Shown: positions 1 to 8,728, counted from the stretch's first letter. The stretch is 64,000 bases of DNA from DATKAS01 sp963773315 (GCA_963773315.1 CAVZAF010000003.1:248001-312000); one strand, 5' to 3'. Program-made: numbers and translations. The notes: generated by a model not told the origin, from the sequence alone.

Positions 1-851
1 GAGCGCGACCGTCGCGGTCCACACGCAGACGGCGCCGGCGATGTGGAAGCCGACCAGCAGCACCGGCACACCGGTGAAGTACTGCGTGTAGCCGATCGCA
101 GCCTGCACGCAGATCGCGTAGACGAGCCACCGCCCGCGCTGCTGGGTACGGGCCGGCGCCGACGTGCGCCGCATGAGCCAGAACGCGAGAAGCGTGAGCG
201 CGAGGAAGAGCATCACGCTGACGCCGTGGAGGCGCGCGACGTCCGGGATGAAGAAGCTCAGGCGTCGCACGTTCTCGTCACCGCCGTGGGGTCCGCTCCC
301 CGTGACGATCGTCCCGGTGAAGAGCACGAGCATCGCGGCACCGACCAGCACCCACACCGCAGTCGCGACGTCCTGCACGACGACGCGCCGGCGCGGGCCG
401 CCGCGTTCGGCACGCGCGGTCGTGCAACACCACCGCGTCCGCGAGCAAGGCCATCGACAGCAAGAAGTGCGCCATCACGAACGGGGGCGAGAGGTCGACG
501 AGCACGGTGACGCCGCCGAGGACGATCTGCGCGAGCACTCCCGCCACGAGACCCCATGACAGCCAGATCAGGTCGCGGCGACGCGGCACCCTCCACATCG
601 AGCCGAGCACCGCGAGGATCACGGCGATCGGACACGAGGCCGGTGATGGTGCGGTTCGTGAACTCGACGAGCGCGTGCTTCTCGAATGGAGCGACGAGGC
701 GGCCCTTCTCGCAGTTCGGCCAGTCCGGGCAGCCGAGGCCGCTGCCAGTGAGGCGGACGGCAGCGCCGCTGACGACGATCGCCGCCAGCAGCAGCAGCGC
801 GCCGAGCGTCAGCCGGCGGTAGGCGCGAGGGCTGATCGACGGGCGCGCCAC
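1..851 (-). CDS. ctaA: Heme A synthase, CtaA/COX15 family (3' end outside window, frameshifted)
   Basis: Oxidises heme O to heme A for cytochrome oxidase in the membrane. From the GTG at 851 the protein opens ISPRAYRRLTLGALLLLAA, then AVRLTGSGLGCPDWPNC and HALVEFTNRTITGLVS, the hallmark first helix, cysteine loop and ExxNR-type motif of CtaA. The rest is in two further frames: near 640 it shifts to IAVILAVLGSMWRVPRR and QIVLGGVTVLVDLSPPFVMAHF, and near 410 to VVVQDVATAVW, TGTIVTGSGPHGGDE and ARLHGVSVMLF. Both breaks are one surplus base. The C-terminus continues past position 1. The start lies inside the 3' end of the HTTM gene (42-base overlap), suggesting co-transcription. The family call is sure; whether the frame breaks are real is doubtful. 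Confidence 0.9.
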
Positions 852-1746
852 CCGCCGATCGTACGGCTCACCCACTGCGGGATGTATTCGACCTCGTAGA
901 ACGGTGCGAAGGCCACGAGCGACAGCGGGAACGGGAACGTGATGTACATGACCATCACGGTGCCGGCATGGAAGAGCCACGCGCCGATCACCCAGGCGTT
1001 GCGCCACCTCCCGCCGAGGAGCGCGATCGGCGCGCCCAGCTCGACGACCAGGGCCGCGATCGCGATCGGGCCGAAGACCCAGCCGTGTCGCACGAGGAAC
1101 GCGCCGATGCGACGAGTACGGGTCACCCATCACCGCCTTGCGGACGTTGTCGAAGGCGATCTGGTTGCGCAGCACGTCGCCGTGCACCCATCCCCATCCG
1201 CCGTTCGAGATCTTCGCCCACCCGGCGAGCATGTACGTGATGACACACAGGACCGACAGCAGCACCGCGGGCCATCCGTACTGAGCGCTGCTGGTCCGCG
1301 GCGTCGACATCGCGCGCCGCGGCACGTCGCCGGTCGAGTGAGAGCGCGTCGGCCGCGGGCACGACAGCGAGCACGATCACGTAGAGCACCATCAGGTTCT
1401 CGGTGTGGAAGAGCTGACCGAACGAGTCGTGGTACGTCGTGACGGCGAGGAGCACGAGCGCGGCGATCGGCGCGACGACCTTGTGATGCCACCCGAGCGT
1501 GAACGCCACGCAGAGCGGCACCGTGAGGAGCAGGAGCGCGTGCCACACCGCGGGCGACAGGGGGCCGTCGAGGAGCCCGCTGATGCCGACGGGATGGAAC
1601 CGGCTGTCGGAGAAGGCCGCGTACTTCCAGAGGTCGGGGACACGGATCGCGGCGTACACGGTCGCGAACGCCCCGACGAGGATGCGGATCACCGCGAGCC
1701 GCTCAGGCGGCGCGTCGCGGAAGTACCAGCGCTCGAACGCGCTCAC
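809..1746 (-). CDS. HTTM-domain multi-pass membrane protein (frameshifted)
   Basis: About 311 aa once two surplus bases (near 1300 and 1130) are removed. The N-terminus reads FERWYFRDAPPERLAVIRI, the usual opening of HTTM proteins, a membrane family distantly related to vitamin K-dependent gamma-carboxylase. Hydrophobic segments follow, including LWKYAAFSD, HALLLLTVPLCVAFTLGWHH, NLMVLYVIVLAVVPAAD, QYGWPAVLLSVLCVITYMLA and VFGPIAIAALVVELGAPIAL. The GTG at 1746 overlaps the stop of the upstream gene by four bases (GTGA); a GTG at 1761 is an alternative. The middle piece (SAQYGWPAVLLS to VRKAVMGDPYS) and last piece (RIGAFLVRHGWVFGP) sit in successive +1 frames. The substrate of this family in bacteria is unknown. 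Confidence 0.75.
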
Positions 1747-2193
1747 GACGGCACCGGGCACTGCGCGTGGATCGTGCGGTCCTCGGGCACGCGACCGCCT
1801 TGGAGGTAGTCAACGACATCCCACCGCTCGGTCACGACGAGCACCTCGCCGCCCGCGAGGTCGGGCTTGCGCCTCGAGGCGCTGCGCGACCGCCTTGCAC
1901 AGCTCGTCGGTGCCTTCGTCGCCGCTGTTGATCGCGTTGGCGACAGTCGCCGAGGCGAGGGTCGTCTCGCTGCTGCCGCTGATCAGCTGTGACGACAGAC
2001 GCTTGATCTCACCCGACGGCATCTGCACGACCACCGACGACAGCGCCTCGACGCGATGACGGGGGAACGAGAACATCGGGTAGTTCGACAGCGGGAAGCT
2101 GTCGTGGTGCGCGCCCCACGTGAATGGCCACGCGACGAGGACGACCATCACGGCCCCCACCACGTACGCCCGCACGCGGACCGCTGTCGTCAT
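1743..2193 (-). CDS. Small membrane-anchored protein of unknown function (frameshifted near 1868)
   Basis: About 149 aa after removing one surplus base. It has one N-terminal membrane segment (VVGAVMVVLVAWPFTW) followed by an extracytoplasmic-looking domain with HHDSFPLSNYPMFS and SSVVVQMPSGEIKRLSSQL. After EALE/RLEA the annotated-looking frame becomes arginine-rich nonsense, whereas the +1 frame gives PDLAGGEVLVVTERWD and VDYLQGGRVPEDRTI before a TGA at 1743. That stop overlaps the HTTM start by four bases, so the two are probably translated together and may form one membrane unit. I do not recognise a named family. Confidence 0.6.
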
Positions 2194-2207
2194 CGCTCAG
2201 CTCTCGC

Positions 2208-3023
2208 TCAGCTCTCGAAGGACTCGGCCACGGTTCGCCTCGCGTCTCTCGCCACCTCGAGCCAACCGTACGTGCCCTGGTCGAGCAGCTCCCGTCCGGC
2301 TCGCGCGACGGCACCCAGAGCGACGAAGGCAAAGGCGCCGCCGACCGACACGCGTGCAACGCCCACGCTCGCGAGCTCGGCGATCGACGGGACGCCGGGC
2401 ACGGTGAGCACGTTGACCGGCTTGTCGACTGCGGTCACGACGGCCCGGATGTCATCGATCGAGCTGAGCGCCGGCGCGTAGAGCACGTCGGCTCCCACCT
2501 CAGAGAAGCGCTGGAGGCGCTCGATGGTGTCGGCGAGATCCTCGATGCCGTGGAGGTGGTTCTCAGCTCGCGCCGTGAGCACGAAGTCGCCGCCACGGTG
2601 CGCCGCCTCGGCCGCGGCGGCGACGCGCTCGGTGGCGAGCCCGATGTCGTAGATCGGGTTCGCTGAGTCGCCGGTGAAGTCTTCGATCGAGCACCCCGCC
2701 AGCCCGATCGCCACCGCTTTCGTGACGGTGTCGGCGACGCCCGCCGGGTCGTCGGCGAAGCAATTCTCGAGGTCAGCCGACACGGGCAGCTCGGTCGCGC
2801 CGACGAGCGCTGCCGCGTGGGCGAGCGCCTCGTCGCGCGTCACGCGGTAGTCGCGCCGACCCAGCGTGGCGGCGAACCCGCTGCTCGTCGTCGCCAGCGC
2901 TTCGAACCCGAGCCCGGCGAGGAACCGAGCACTGCCCACGTCCCACACGTTCGCGAGGAGCAGGGGCTGACCGGGGCGGTGGGCGGCACGGAACGTCGCG
3001 ACCTTCTCAGCGGGCGTGGCCAT
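2208..3023 (-). CDS. Isocitrate lyase / PEP mutase superfamily protein
   Basis: 271 aa, full length for the small ICL/PEPM group (TIM barrel that makes or breaks C-C or C-P bonds in oxaloacetate-like substrates). Visible motifs are LLLANVWDVGSARFLAGLGF near residues 21-40, TTSSGFAATLGRRD (about 45-58), LPVSADLENCF (78-88, metal-binding acidic pair) and GCSIEDFTG (108-116). The usual KKCGH catalytic cysteine loop of true isocitrate lyase is absent, so a 2,3-dimethylmalate-lyase, oxaloacetase or carboxyphosphonoenolpyruvate-like activity is more likely. Its start overlaps the stop of the upstream TetR gene by 17 bases, pointing to one operon. Confidence 0.8.
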   Translation of the reverse strand: MATPAEKVATFRAAHRPGQPLLLANVWDVGSARFLAGLGFEALATTSSGFAATLGRRDYRVTRDEALAHAAALVGATELPVSADLENCFADDPAGVADTVTKAVAIGLAGCSIEDFTGDSANPIYDIGLATERVAAAAEAAHRGGDFVLTARAENHLHGIEDLADTIERLQRFSEVGADVLYAPALSSIDDIRAVVTAVDKPVNVLTVPGVPSIAELASVGVARVSVGGAFAFVALGAVARAGRELLDQGTYGWLEVARDARRTVAESFES

Positions 3024-3726
3024 CCCCCGAGACTAGGAACCGCGCCGCGCGCTGCATCTGCGATTCGAAGAACGCGTCGTAGTCGTGGATCACGTTGTGC
3101 AGGTGGCCGAACAGCTCGAAGCTGATCGTGCCGAAGAGGTGGGTCCACGCCATGAGCCCCCGGCCCAGGATGTCCTCGGGGAGATCCTCGAGACCCGCCG
3201 TGTCGGCCAGCCTGATCAGGTCGGTGCGTACCTCGCTCGACATCGGCGCGTCTGGGCCCTTCAGCGAGATCTCGCCCGACTGCACGCCGTCGTAGATGAT
3301 CCGGAGGGCGACGAGGCTGACTCGCGCCGCCGGAGCGATCGTCGCGTCGGGCGCCCGGTAGCCGGGCACGGGGCTGCCGTACACGAGCGCGTAGTCGTGG
3401 GGACGGGCCACGGCCCACTCTCGGATCGCAACGGCGAGGGCCAGCCAGCGCTCGGCGACCCCCGGCCCCGCTCGCTCGACGGCGTGCTCCGCCTTCGCAC
3501 CGACGGTGTCGTAGGCCTCGACGATGAGCGCCGTGAGCAGCTCGTCACGGCTCGCGAAGTACCGGTAGACGGCGGACGACGCCATGCCGAGGGCTCGAGC
3601 GACGGCTCGCAGGGAGAGGTCGGAGCCCTGTTCGGCGAGCTGCCGGCGGGCCTCGCGCTTGATCTCGTCGGTGATCTCGGCTCGCGCTCGGGCTCGAGCG
3701 GTCGTGGGGGCGCTGGCGGTGGGCAT
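3007..3726 (-). CDS. TetR-family transcriptional regulator
   Basis: 239 aa. The N-terminal helix-turn-helix is clear: EIKREARRQLAEQGSDLSLR, then VARALGMASSAVYRYFASRD at about residues 42-62. The C-terminal ligand domain includes WLALAVAIREWAVARPHDYA and LVYGSPVPGYRAP, typical of actinobacterial TetR proteins with a WHG-type C-terminal domain. It overlaps the downstream ICL/PEPM gene and is divergent from the deazaflavin-dependent nitroreductase at 3815. The 88-base divergent gap holds a perfect 9-base inverted repeat (3749-3780), the obvious operator. Likely control of itself, the lyase-like gene and perhaps the divergent oxidoreductase. Confidence 0.85.
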   Translation of the reverse strand: MPTASAPTTARARARAEITDEIKREARRQLAEQGSDLSLRAVARALGMASSAVYRYFASRDELLTALIVEAYDTVGAKAEHAVERAGPGVAERWLALAVAIREWAVARPHDYALVYGSPVPGYRAPDATIAPAARVSLVALRIIYDGVQSGEISLKGPDAPMSSEVRTDLIRLADTAGLEDLPEDILGRGLMAWTHLFGTISFELFGHLHNVIHDYDAFFESQMQRAARFLVSGDGHAR

Positions 3727-3748
3727 GTGCGCATTCTGCCCCGAATCG

Positions 3749-3780
3749 AGAGCACTGGCAACAATTACGAGCAGTGCTCT
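3749..3780. promoter_or_regulatory. Inverted repeat, probable TetR operator
   Basis: AGAGCACTG (3749-3757) and its exact complement CAGTGCTCT (3772-3780) are separated by 14 bases. The repeat lies in the gap between the divergent TetR start (3726) and the nitroreductase start (3815). The spacer is unusually A+T-rich for this window. Position and symmetry fit a TetR-family dimer-of-dimers site. The assignment to this regulator is inference. Confidence 0.55.
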
Positions 3781-3814
3781 TGATTTGGACCGAGAGATGC
3801 GCGACTATTGCTCC

Positions 3815-4315
3815 ATGACGAGAGCACCGCTCACAGAAGCAGAAGCCACTCAGCCCGAAGCCCGCTACGTCGCTCCCACCCGCAGCGCCGCCCTCATGAA
3901 CCGCTCCATCCGCCGGCTGGTCCGCATGGGCATCAGCGTGTGGGGCGCCCGAGATCTGCGCCTCAGGGGCCGCAAGAGCGGCGAGATCCGCTCGACCGTG
4001 GTGAACGTGCTCGACCTCGACGGCGAGCGCTTCCTGGTCGCCCCTCGCGGCACGACCGAGTGGGTGAAGAACCTCCGGGCGGCGGGCGAGGGTGAGCTGC
4101 GCGTCGGGCGCCGAGTCGAGTCGTTCACGGCCGGGGAGCTCACCGATGCCGAGAAGGTCCCCGTGCTGCGCGCATACCTGACGCGCTGGAAGTGGGAGGT
4201 CGGCCAGTTCTTCCAGGGCGTCGGCCCCGATGCTCCCGACGCCGACCTCATCGCGATCGCGCCGGGCTACCCGATCTTCCGACTCACCGATCGATCCGGC
4301 GCTGCAGCTGCGTGA
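3815..4315 (+). CDS. Deazaflavin (F420)-dependent nitroreductase family protein
   Basis: 166 aa from the ATG at 3815; longer in-frame readings run into the operator region and were rejected. The core LRLRGRKSGEIRSTVVNVL followed by GERFLVAPRGTTEWVKNLR is the diagnostic stretch of the DDN/nitroreductase fold, in which a split beta-barrel binds F420 or FMN. The C-terminal part (FQGVGPDAPDADLIAIAPGY) is also typical. The likely role is reduction of quinone- or enone-like compounds with reduced F420; the substrate is unknown. It is divergent from the TetR gene and may be its target. Its 3' end overlaps the opposing PaiB-like gene by 32 bases. Confidence 0.85.
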   Translation: MTRAPLTEAEATQPEARYVAPTRSAALMNRSIRRLVRMGISVWGARDLRLRGRKSGEIRSTVVNVLDLDGERFLVAPRGTTEWVKNLRAAGEGELRVGRRVESFTAGELTDAEKVPVLRAYLTRWKWEVGQFFQGVGPDAPDADLIAIAPGYPIFRLTDRSGAAAA

Positions 4316-4898
4316 GGGCGGCCGCGTCGCCGGGGCCGTCGCGCTCCGCCAGGTGCTCGGCCACTGCGTCGCGATGGGCGCGATCCACGTTGCCCCCGTA
4401 CTTGAACTTGGCTCGCACACCGGTGATCTCGATGCGCATCCCCGTGATCGCCTTCAGCCGTGCGCCGTGCTCTGACGGGTCGACGACGTCCTCCTCGGGC
4501 TGCAGCGCCCCGAGCTGCACACGCAACACCGCGGCGACCTCGTCGGGCTCACGGAGCATGCTGGCTCGTCCTTCGATCTGCACGGCCGCGTAGTACGTGG
4601 TCGGGATGCCGTAGGCCGCGTCCTCCTCCCCCACCACCTTCCAGCTCGAGGGGATGAACGCCCAGTCCCCCGCGACGCAGAGCAGCACGGTCGGGTTCTC
4701 CTCGATCGCAGACCAGATCGGGTTGTTGCGCACGAGGTGCAGCAGCACCTCGTCGCCCGCGAGCACGAACTGCGTCGGCACGACGACAGGAACCTCTCGT
4801 CCGCGCCCGCCGGCGACGAGGTCGCCGAACCCGTGCGTCGCGACGAACGCGCGCCACTCCGTGTCGTCGGTCGATGCATCCCACTCGTGGATCAGCAC
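4284..4898 (-). CDS. FMN-binding PaiB-like protein
   Basis: 204 aa, the usual PaiB length. It opens LIHEWDASTDDTEWRAFVA and then shows VPTQFVLAGDEVLLHLVRNN and PTVLLCVAGDWAFIPSSW, followed by YGIPTTYYAAVQIEGRASML: the FMN-binding split barrel of the PaiB/negative-regulator family. In Bacillus PaiB is linked to repression of sporulation and protease genes; here a flavin-binding or small-molecule role is as likely. It is convergent with the nitroreductase, whose last 32 bases overlap this gene's end. The start lies 35 bases from the divergent VOC gene. Confidence 0.8.
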   Translation of the reverse strand: MLIHEWDASTDDTEWRAFVATHGFGDLVAGGRGREVPVVVPTQFVLAGDEVLLHLVRNNPIWSAIEENPTVLLCVAGDWAFIPSSWKVVGEEDAAYGIPTTYYAAVQIEGRASMLREPDEVAAVLRVQLGALQPEEDVVDPSEHGARLKAITGMRIEITGVRAKFKYGGNVDRAHRDAVAEHLAERDGPGDAAALTQLQRRIDR

Positions 4899-4933
4899 GA
4901 CTCGATCATCGCGTGCGAGGGCAGGATGGGCTC

Positions 4934-5311
4934 GTGATTCGGATCGGTCTCGCGACGCTCGTGGTGGGCGACTACGACGAAGCGATCAGCTGGTACGTCG
5001 ACCGGCTCGGGTTCGTGGTGCACGAGGACACCCGGCTGAGCGACGCGAAGCGCTGGGTGGTGGTCGGCCCCGAGGAAGCCGAGACGAGGCTGCTGCTCGC
5101 GAAGGCGACGGGGTTGCAGGCGGAGCGAATCGGAGACCAGACCGGCGGGCGTGTGGCGTTCTTCTTGCACACCGACGACTTCGCGGCGACGCACGAACGG
5201 ATGGTGCGCGCGGGTGTGCAGTTCGTCGAACCCCCGAGGGCCGAGCCGTACGGCACCGTCGCGGTCTTCGTCGACCTCTACGGCAACCGGTGGGATCTCG
5301 TCTCCTCGTAG
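4934..5311 (+). CDS. VOC-family (glyoxalase/bleomycin-resistance fold) protein
   Basis: 125 aa from a GTG at 4934, chosen because IRIGLATLVVGDYDEAISWY is the canonical first beta-strand and helix of a VOC module. LGFVVHEDTRLSDAKRWVVV, GRVAFFLHTDDFAATHERM and EPYGTVAVFVDLYGNRWDL complete the two beta-alpha-beta-beta-beta repeats, with a conserved metal-ligand-like Glu/His set. The substrate cannot be deduced. The DUF1697 gene starts 9 bases after its stop, so the two are likely co-transcribed. Confidence 0.85.
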   Translation: MIRIGLATLVVGDYDEAISWYVDRLGFVVHEDTRLSDAKRWVVVGPEEAETRLLLAKATGLQAERIGDQTGGRVAFFLHTDDFAATHERMVRAGVQFVEPPRAEPYGTVAVFVDLYGNRWDLVSS

Positions 5312-5320
5312 GGTGACGGC

Positions 5321-5840
5321 GTGCCTCGTCGCATCGCGTTCCTCCGGGCGATCAACGTCGGCGGTCACGTCGTGAAGATGGACCACCTCCGCAAGCTGCT
5401 CACCTCGTTCGGCCTCGAGGACGTCGAGACGATCATCGCGAGCGGCAACGTCGTCTTCGACACGAAGTCGACATCGACCGCGAGGATCGAGGACCAGATC
5501 GAGGCCGGCCTGCTCGCGGAGCTGGGCTACGCAGTCGTGACGATGGTGCGCACGCCGAAGGAGCTCGCCGAGGTCGTCGCCCATCGGCCATTCAGCCTCG
5601 AGACGTCGGTCGTCGGGTTCCTCAAAGCGCGCGCCCAGTGCGGCGGCGACCAAGGAAGCGCTCGCCTGGGAGATCGGCGACGAGGAGATCGCAATCCGCG
5701 GCAAGGAGCTGTACTGGCGCCACGGCGGCCGCATGAGCGAGTCGGCGCTCGGGAAGATCAAGATCGAACGCACGCTGGGTCCGCTCACGATGCGCAACCT
5801 CACGACGGTCGCGAAGATCGCGGTGAAGTACCCCGCCTAG
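5321..5840 (+). CDS. DUF1697 protein (frameshifted near 5633)
   Basis: 172 aa after removal of one surplus base. The opening RRIAFLRAINVGGHVVKMDH and LRKLLTSFGLEDVETIIASG with NVVFDTKS are diagnostic for DUF1697, a small cytoplasmic alpha/beta domain of unknown biochemical function. At FLKAR the frame breaks; the next frame continues PSAAATKEALAWEIGDEE, IAIRGKELYWRHGGRMSES and LTTVAKIAVKYPA to the TAG at 5838-5840. The repair site is C followed by an extra G, as elsewhere in the window. It lies just behind the VOC gene. Confidence 0.8.
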
Positions 5841-5849
5841 CCTCACCGG

Positions 5850-6965
5850 GTGCTCGCTCGGCGGATTGGCCTCGGTGTCGCGGCCTGGGTCCTCGCAGCG
5901 ACCTCGCTCGTGGTGTTCGTCACCCGGCCAGAACGTTGCCCGACTGTCACACCGACGAACGTCGCCCACGCAGCGGCTGCGGCCGCTCACTGGTACGACA
6001 CCAATCAACACGACGACGGCAGCTGGATCTATCGCTACAACCGCGCGACCAAGACCGACCTCGGCAACTATCACTACACCCGCCACTCCGGCGTGCTGCT
6101 GGCTCTGTATCTGTTCGGCGACACCCCGACCGCCGACCGAGGGACAGACTTTGCGCTCCAAAGGCTCCATCCCGAGCTCGGCGGGGCGGCCTTCGGCGAC
6201 GGCCGCACGCTCGATACAGGCGCCAGCGCGCTGCTCGTGACCGCGCTCGGCCAGCGACGACTCGACACGGGCGACCCCAAGTACGACAAGGACCTGGCTG
6301 ATCTCGGTCGCTTCCTCGTGGGGATGATCGGTCCCGACGGCAAGGTGTTCGCGAACTGGATCCCCGCCACCCAGAGCGCGACCGGAACGTTGAGCTTCTC
6401 GACCGGGGAGCTGTGGTTCGCACTGAGCCGTCTCGAGCGCCTCTTCCCCGATTCGGGATGGCGCGAACCTGCTGAGCGCGTGGGGCGGTACGTCATGCAG
6501 CACCGCGACGACGCCGAGAACATCTTCCCGCCGACCTCCGACCACTGGGGCGCGTATGCGCTCGACGAGATGCAGCACTGGGCGACGCCACCATCGGCCG
6601 ACCTCACCGCGATGACCGACGCGTACGCGACGCGGCTCGCCGGAATCTTCGGCGTGCAGGTGCGCTTCGAGTCGCAACGCACCAACCAGGGCGTCAACCT
6701 TCTCCTCCGCGGCCATCAAGCCCTGCCCTCTGGCTTGGGCACTCTCGGGGAGGGTCTCGGCGCGCTGGCCCGCTACGAGACCGCCCGCGGCCGGCCGGGC
6801 GAGGCGGTGGCGATCAGGGACCGAATGCAATGCGCGGTCGGGATGCTCGTCGCTCGCCAGGATTCCTCGGACGACCCTCACGCGAAGGGCGCGTGGTTCG
6901 ACTCGAACATCACACAGATGGACTACCAGCAACACGCGCTCGAGACGCTCGTCGCGTATGGCTGA
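5850..6965 (+). CDS. Secreted or membrane-anchored alpha/alpha-toroid protein
   Basis: 371 aa. An N-terminal hydrophobic segment (LGVAAWVLAATSLVVFVT) acts as signal or anchor. The body has terpenoid-cyclase-like toroid patterns: HWYDTNQHDDGSWIYRYNR, YHYTRHSGVLLALYLFGD, LDTGASALLVTALGQRR, GELWFALSRLERLFPDSGW and NQGVNLLLRGHQALPSGLG. Such (alpha/alpha)6 barrels occur in squalene cyclases and in carbohydrate- or lanthipeptide-acting proteins; no DXDD acid motif is present, so a cyclase is unlikely. The stop overlaps the start of the next gene by eight bases, implying coupled synthesis with a membrane protein. The precise function is unknown. Confidence 0.6.
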   Translation: MLARRIGLGVAAWVLAATSLVVFVTRPERCPTVTPTNVAHAAAAAAHWYDTNQHDDGSWIYRYNRATKTDLGNYHYTRHSGVLLALYLFGDTPTADRGTDFALQRLHPELGGAAFGDGRTLDTGASALLVTALGQRRLDTGDPKYDKDLADLGRFLVGMIGPDGKVFANWIPATQSATGTLSFSTGELWFALSRLERLFPDSGWREPAERVGRYVMQHRDDAENIFPPTSDHWGAYALDEMQHWATPPSADLTAMTDAYATRLAGIFGVQVRFESQRTNQGVNLLLRGHQALPSGLGTLGEGLGALARYETARGRPGEAVAIRDRMQCAVGMLVARQDSSDDPHAKGAWFDSNITQMDYQQHALETLVAYG

Positions 6966-7513
6966 CTTCACCACAGCGACGGTGCTCGTCGAAGGCATCG
7001 CTGTCGTCGCGGCCACCAATCCACCGCGTGTGTGGTCGGCCCTTCCCGCCCGACCAGACCGCGTGCCGGCGGCCGCGGTGGGCGCGGTGACGGCCCTTGC
7101 CGCCGTGGTCGTGCTCGCGGTGCTCGCGTCACCATTGCTCGATCTGCTCGACGTGAGCAAGTCGACGTTCCGCCTCGGTGCCGGGCTGGTGATCACCGTC
7201 GTTGGCGTCGCACGACATGCTCGCGGGTGCGCCGAAGCCCGAGCCTTCCCTCCGGGGATGGAAAGCAGGCTTCGTGCCGATCGCCTTTCCGCTGCTCGTC
7301 AACCCGGCGCTCGGCGCGGGCGCGCTGATGGCCGGCGCCGACCACGGCGTGGCGACCCCCGTCGTCGCCACCCTCGTGGGGGTCGCCATCCTCGTCGTGC
7401 TCTCAACGACAGCTGAGCACGCGCGCGTCGTCCGTGGCGCGGGACGCTTCGTCGGCGCGGCCCTCGTCATCCTCGGCATCGCCCTCGCGGCGGACGGCGT
7501 GTTCTCGCTGTAG
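6958..7513 (+). CDS. MarC-like multi-pass membrane protein (frameshifted near 7195)
   Basis: 184 aa after removing one surplus base. The first part has EGIAVVAATNPPRVWSALP, TALAAVVVLAVLASPLLDLL and VSKSTFRLGAGLVITVVG; the second continues in the +1 frame with ASHDMLAGAPKPEPSLRGW, FVPIAFPLLVNPALGAGAL and GVAILVVLSTTAEH, ending ALAADGVFSL. The spacing NP...FR.GAGL...PIAFPLL resembles MarC-type membrane proteins, but identity is not strong. The ATG overlaps the stop of the toroid gene. The last 111 bases overlap the opposing HNH gene. Confidence 0.5.
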
Positions 7514-8653
7514 CTGCGTGCCGTCGGGTCGGGTGAAGGTGAGACGGCCGTCGGGTGCTCTGGCCATGGTCCAGCCGCCCTCGTGAAGGGCCTTGTGATG
7601 GTGGTCGCACAGCAGACACAGGTTGGCCAGGTTGGTGGGGCCGCCGTCGGCCCAGTGCACGATGTGGTGGCCGTCGCACCAGCTCGGTGGGCGGTCGCAG
7701 CCGGGGAAGACGCACCCACGGTCGCGCAGGGTGAGCGCTCGACGTTGGGCGGGGGTGACGGCTCGGGCGGCGCGGCCGACGTCGATGGGTTCGCTGCGCC
7801 CGTCGAGCACGACGGGCACGATCCGGGCGTCGCAGGCCAGGCGGCGCGCCGTCTCGGCAGCCACCGGTTCGCCGGTGTCGTCGACGTGTCCGGACCCGGT
7901 GCCGCCCGCGAGGTCGTCGAGGCTGATGGTGACCGTGATCGTGGGTCGGCCGGGCTCGGCGCCGACGGCCCGGCGGATGACTTCGGCGAGCGCGGCGGCT
8001 CGCCGTTGCGCCGGGGTGCGGGCCGGGCCGCCCGAGGCGCGCTCGGCGCGCCATAGCCGCTCGTACTCGGCGTCGACCGCGGCCTTGATCACGGCGCCGT
8101 CCTCGCTCGCATAGACGCCGTCGAGCACGGTGGTGCCGTCGAACGTCGACGACACATGGAGCCGATCGCCTTCGCCCCGCTCGCGCTTCTCGCGGTGGGG
8201 GTCGGCTTGCGACAACCAATGCCGCAACATCACGGCCGTCTGGTCGACGGTCAGGCGACGGGCATGGTCGACGAGGACGGCCTCATCGCGAGCGAACACC
8301 GCTGCGGTCTTGTCGCTGCGGCCCGCCGCGCTCGCCAGCAGCACCGCCTTCGCGAAGCCGAGCTCCCCGCCCGCGAGCGCCGCCTCGGTACCCGGCATCG
8401 ACCGCAACCGGCGCGCCGTGCGCACCAGAGTCGCGGCCGACGACCGGCTCAGCTCACACCGATACGCCAACCACGCCGCCCCTGACGTGGCGCCGTCGTA
8501 GGCCCACACGCCACGTGCGTCCGCCGCGTCCACCGCTCGCGCCAGCGCCGCCTCGACCCGGCACCGCTCGACATCCAACGCCCGCACGTGCGCGGACAAC
8601 TCAGCGTCGGTCAGCGACCTCGGATCGACTTCCCACAGCCCAGCGACGTCCAC
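7403..8653 (-). CDS. DUF222 and HNH endonuclease domain protein (13E12-type)
   Basis: 416 aa from a GTG at 8653. Residues about 1-260 are the DUF222 region (LSAHVRALDVERCRVEAALA, ATSGAAWLAYRCELSRSSAA, LTVDQTAVMLRHWLSQADP). The C-terminal HNH motif is intact: RDRGCVFPGCDRPPSWCDGH with HHIVHWADGGPTNLANLCLL and CDHHHKALHEGGW, giving the zinc cysteines and metal-binding histidines. This family is often multicopy in actinobacteria and may be mobile or act as a homing nuclease; its biological role is unproven. The last 37 or so residues are charged, low in pattern and run antisense to the MarC-like gene, so the true end may be earlier. Confidence 0.85.
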   Translation of the reverse strand: MDVAGLWEVDPRSLTDAELSAHVRALDVERCRVEAALARAVDAADARGVWAYDGATSGAAWLAYRCELSRSSAATLVRTARRLRSMPGTEAALAGGELGFAKAVLLASAAGRSDKTAAVFARDEAVLVDHARRLTVDQTAVMLRHWLSQADPHREKRERGEGDRLHVSSTFDGTTVLDGVYASEDGAVIKAAVDAEYERLWRAERASGGPARTPAQRRAAALAEVIRRAVGAEPGRPTITVTISLDDLAGGTGSGHVDDTGEPVAAETARRLACDARIVPVVLDGRSEPIDVGRAARAVTPAQRRALTLRDRGCVFPGCDRPPSWCDGHHIVHWADGGPTNLANLCLLCDHHHKALHEGGWTMARAPDGRLTFTRPDGTQLQREHAVRREGDAEDDEGRADEASRATDDARVLSCR

Positions 8654-8716
8654 GCGTCCTCACGGTCACGATCAGTCAACACAGCACTCAAGGGAAGTAC
8701 CGACATCTTAAAGAGG

Positions 8717-8728
8717 GGGTGTGACATT
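8717..8728 (-). promoter_or_regulatory. 12-base motif shared with 37403-37414
   Basis: GGGTGTGACATT on the plus strand (AATGTCACACCC on the minus strand) lies 63 bases upstream of the HNH gene start. The same 12 bases lie 130 bases upstream of another minus-strand gene at 37272. It overlaps the stop codon of the HIT gene. It may be a shared regulatory or recombination site; nothing more can be said from two copies. Confidence 0.25.
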
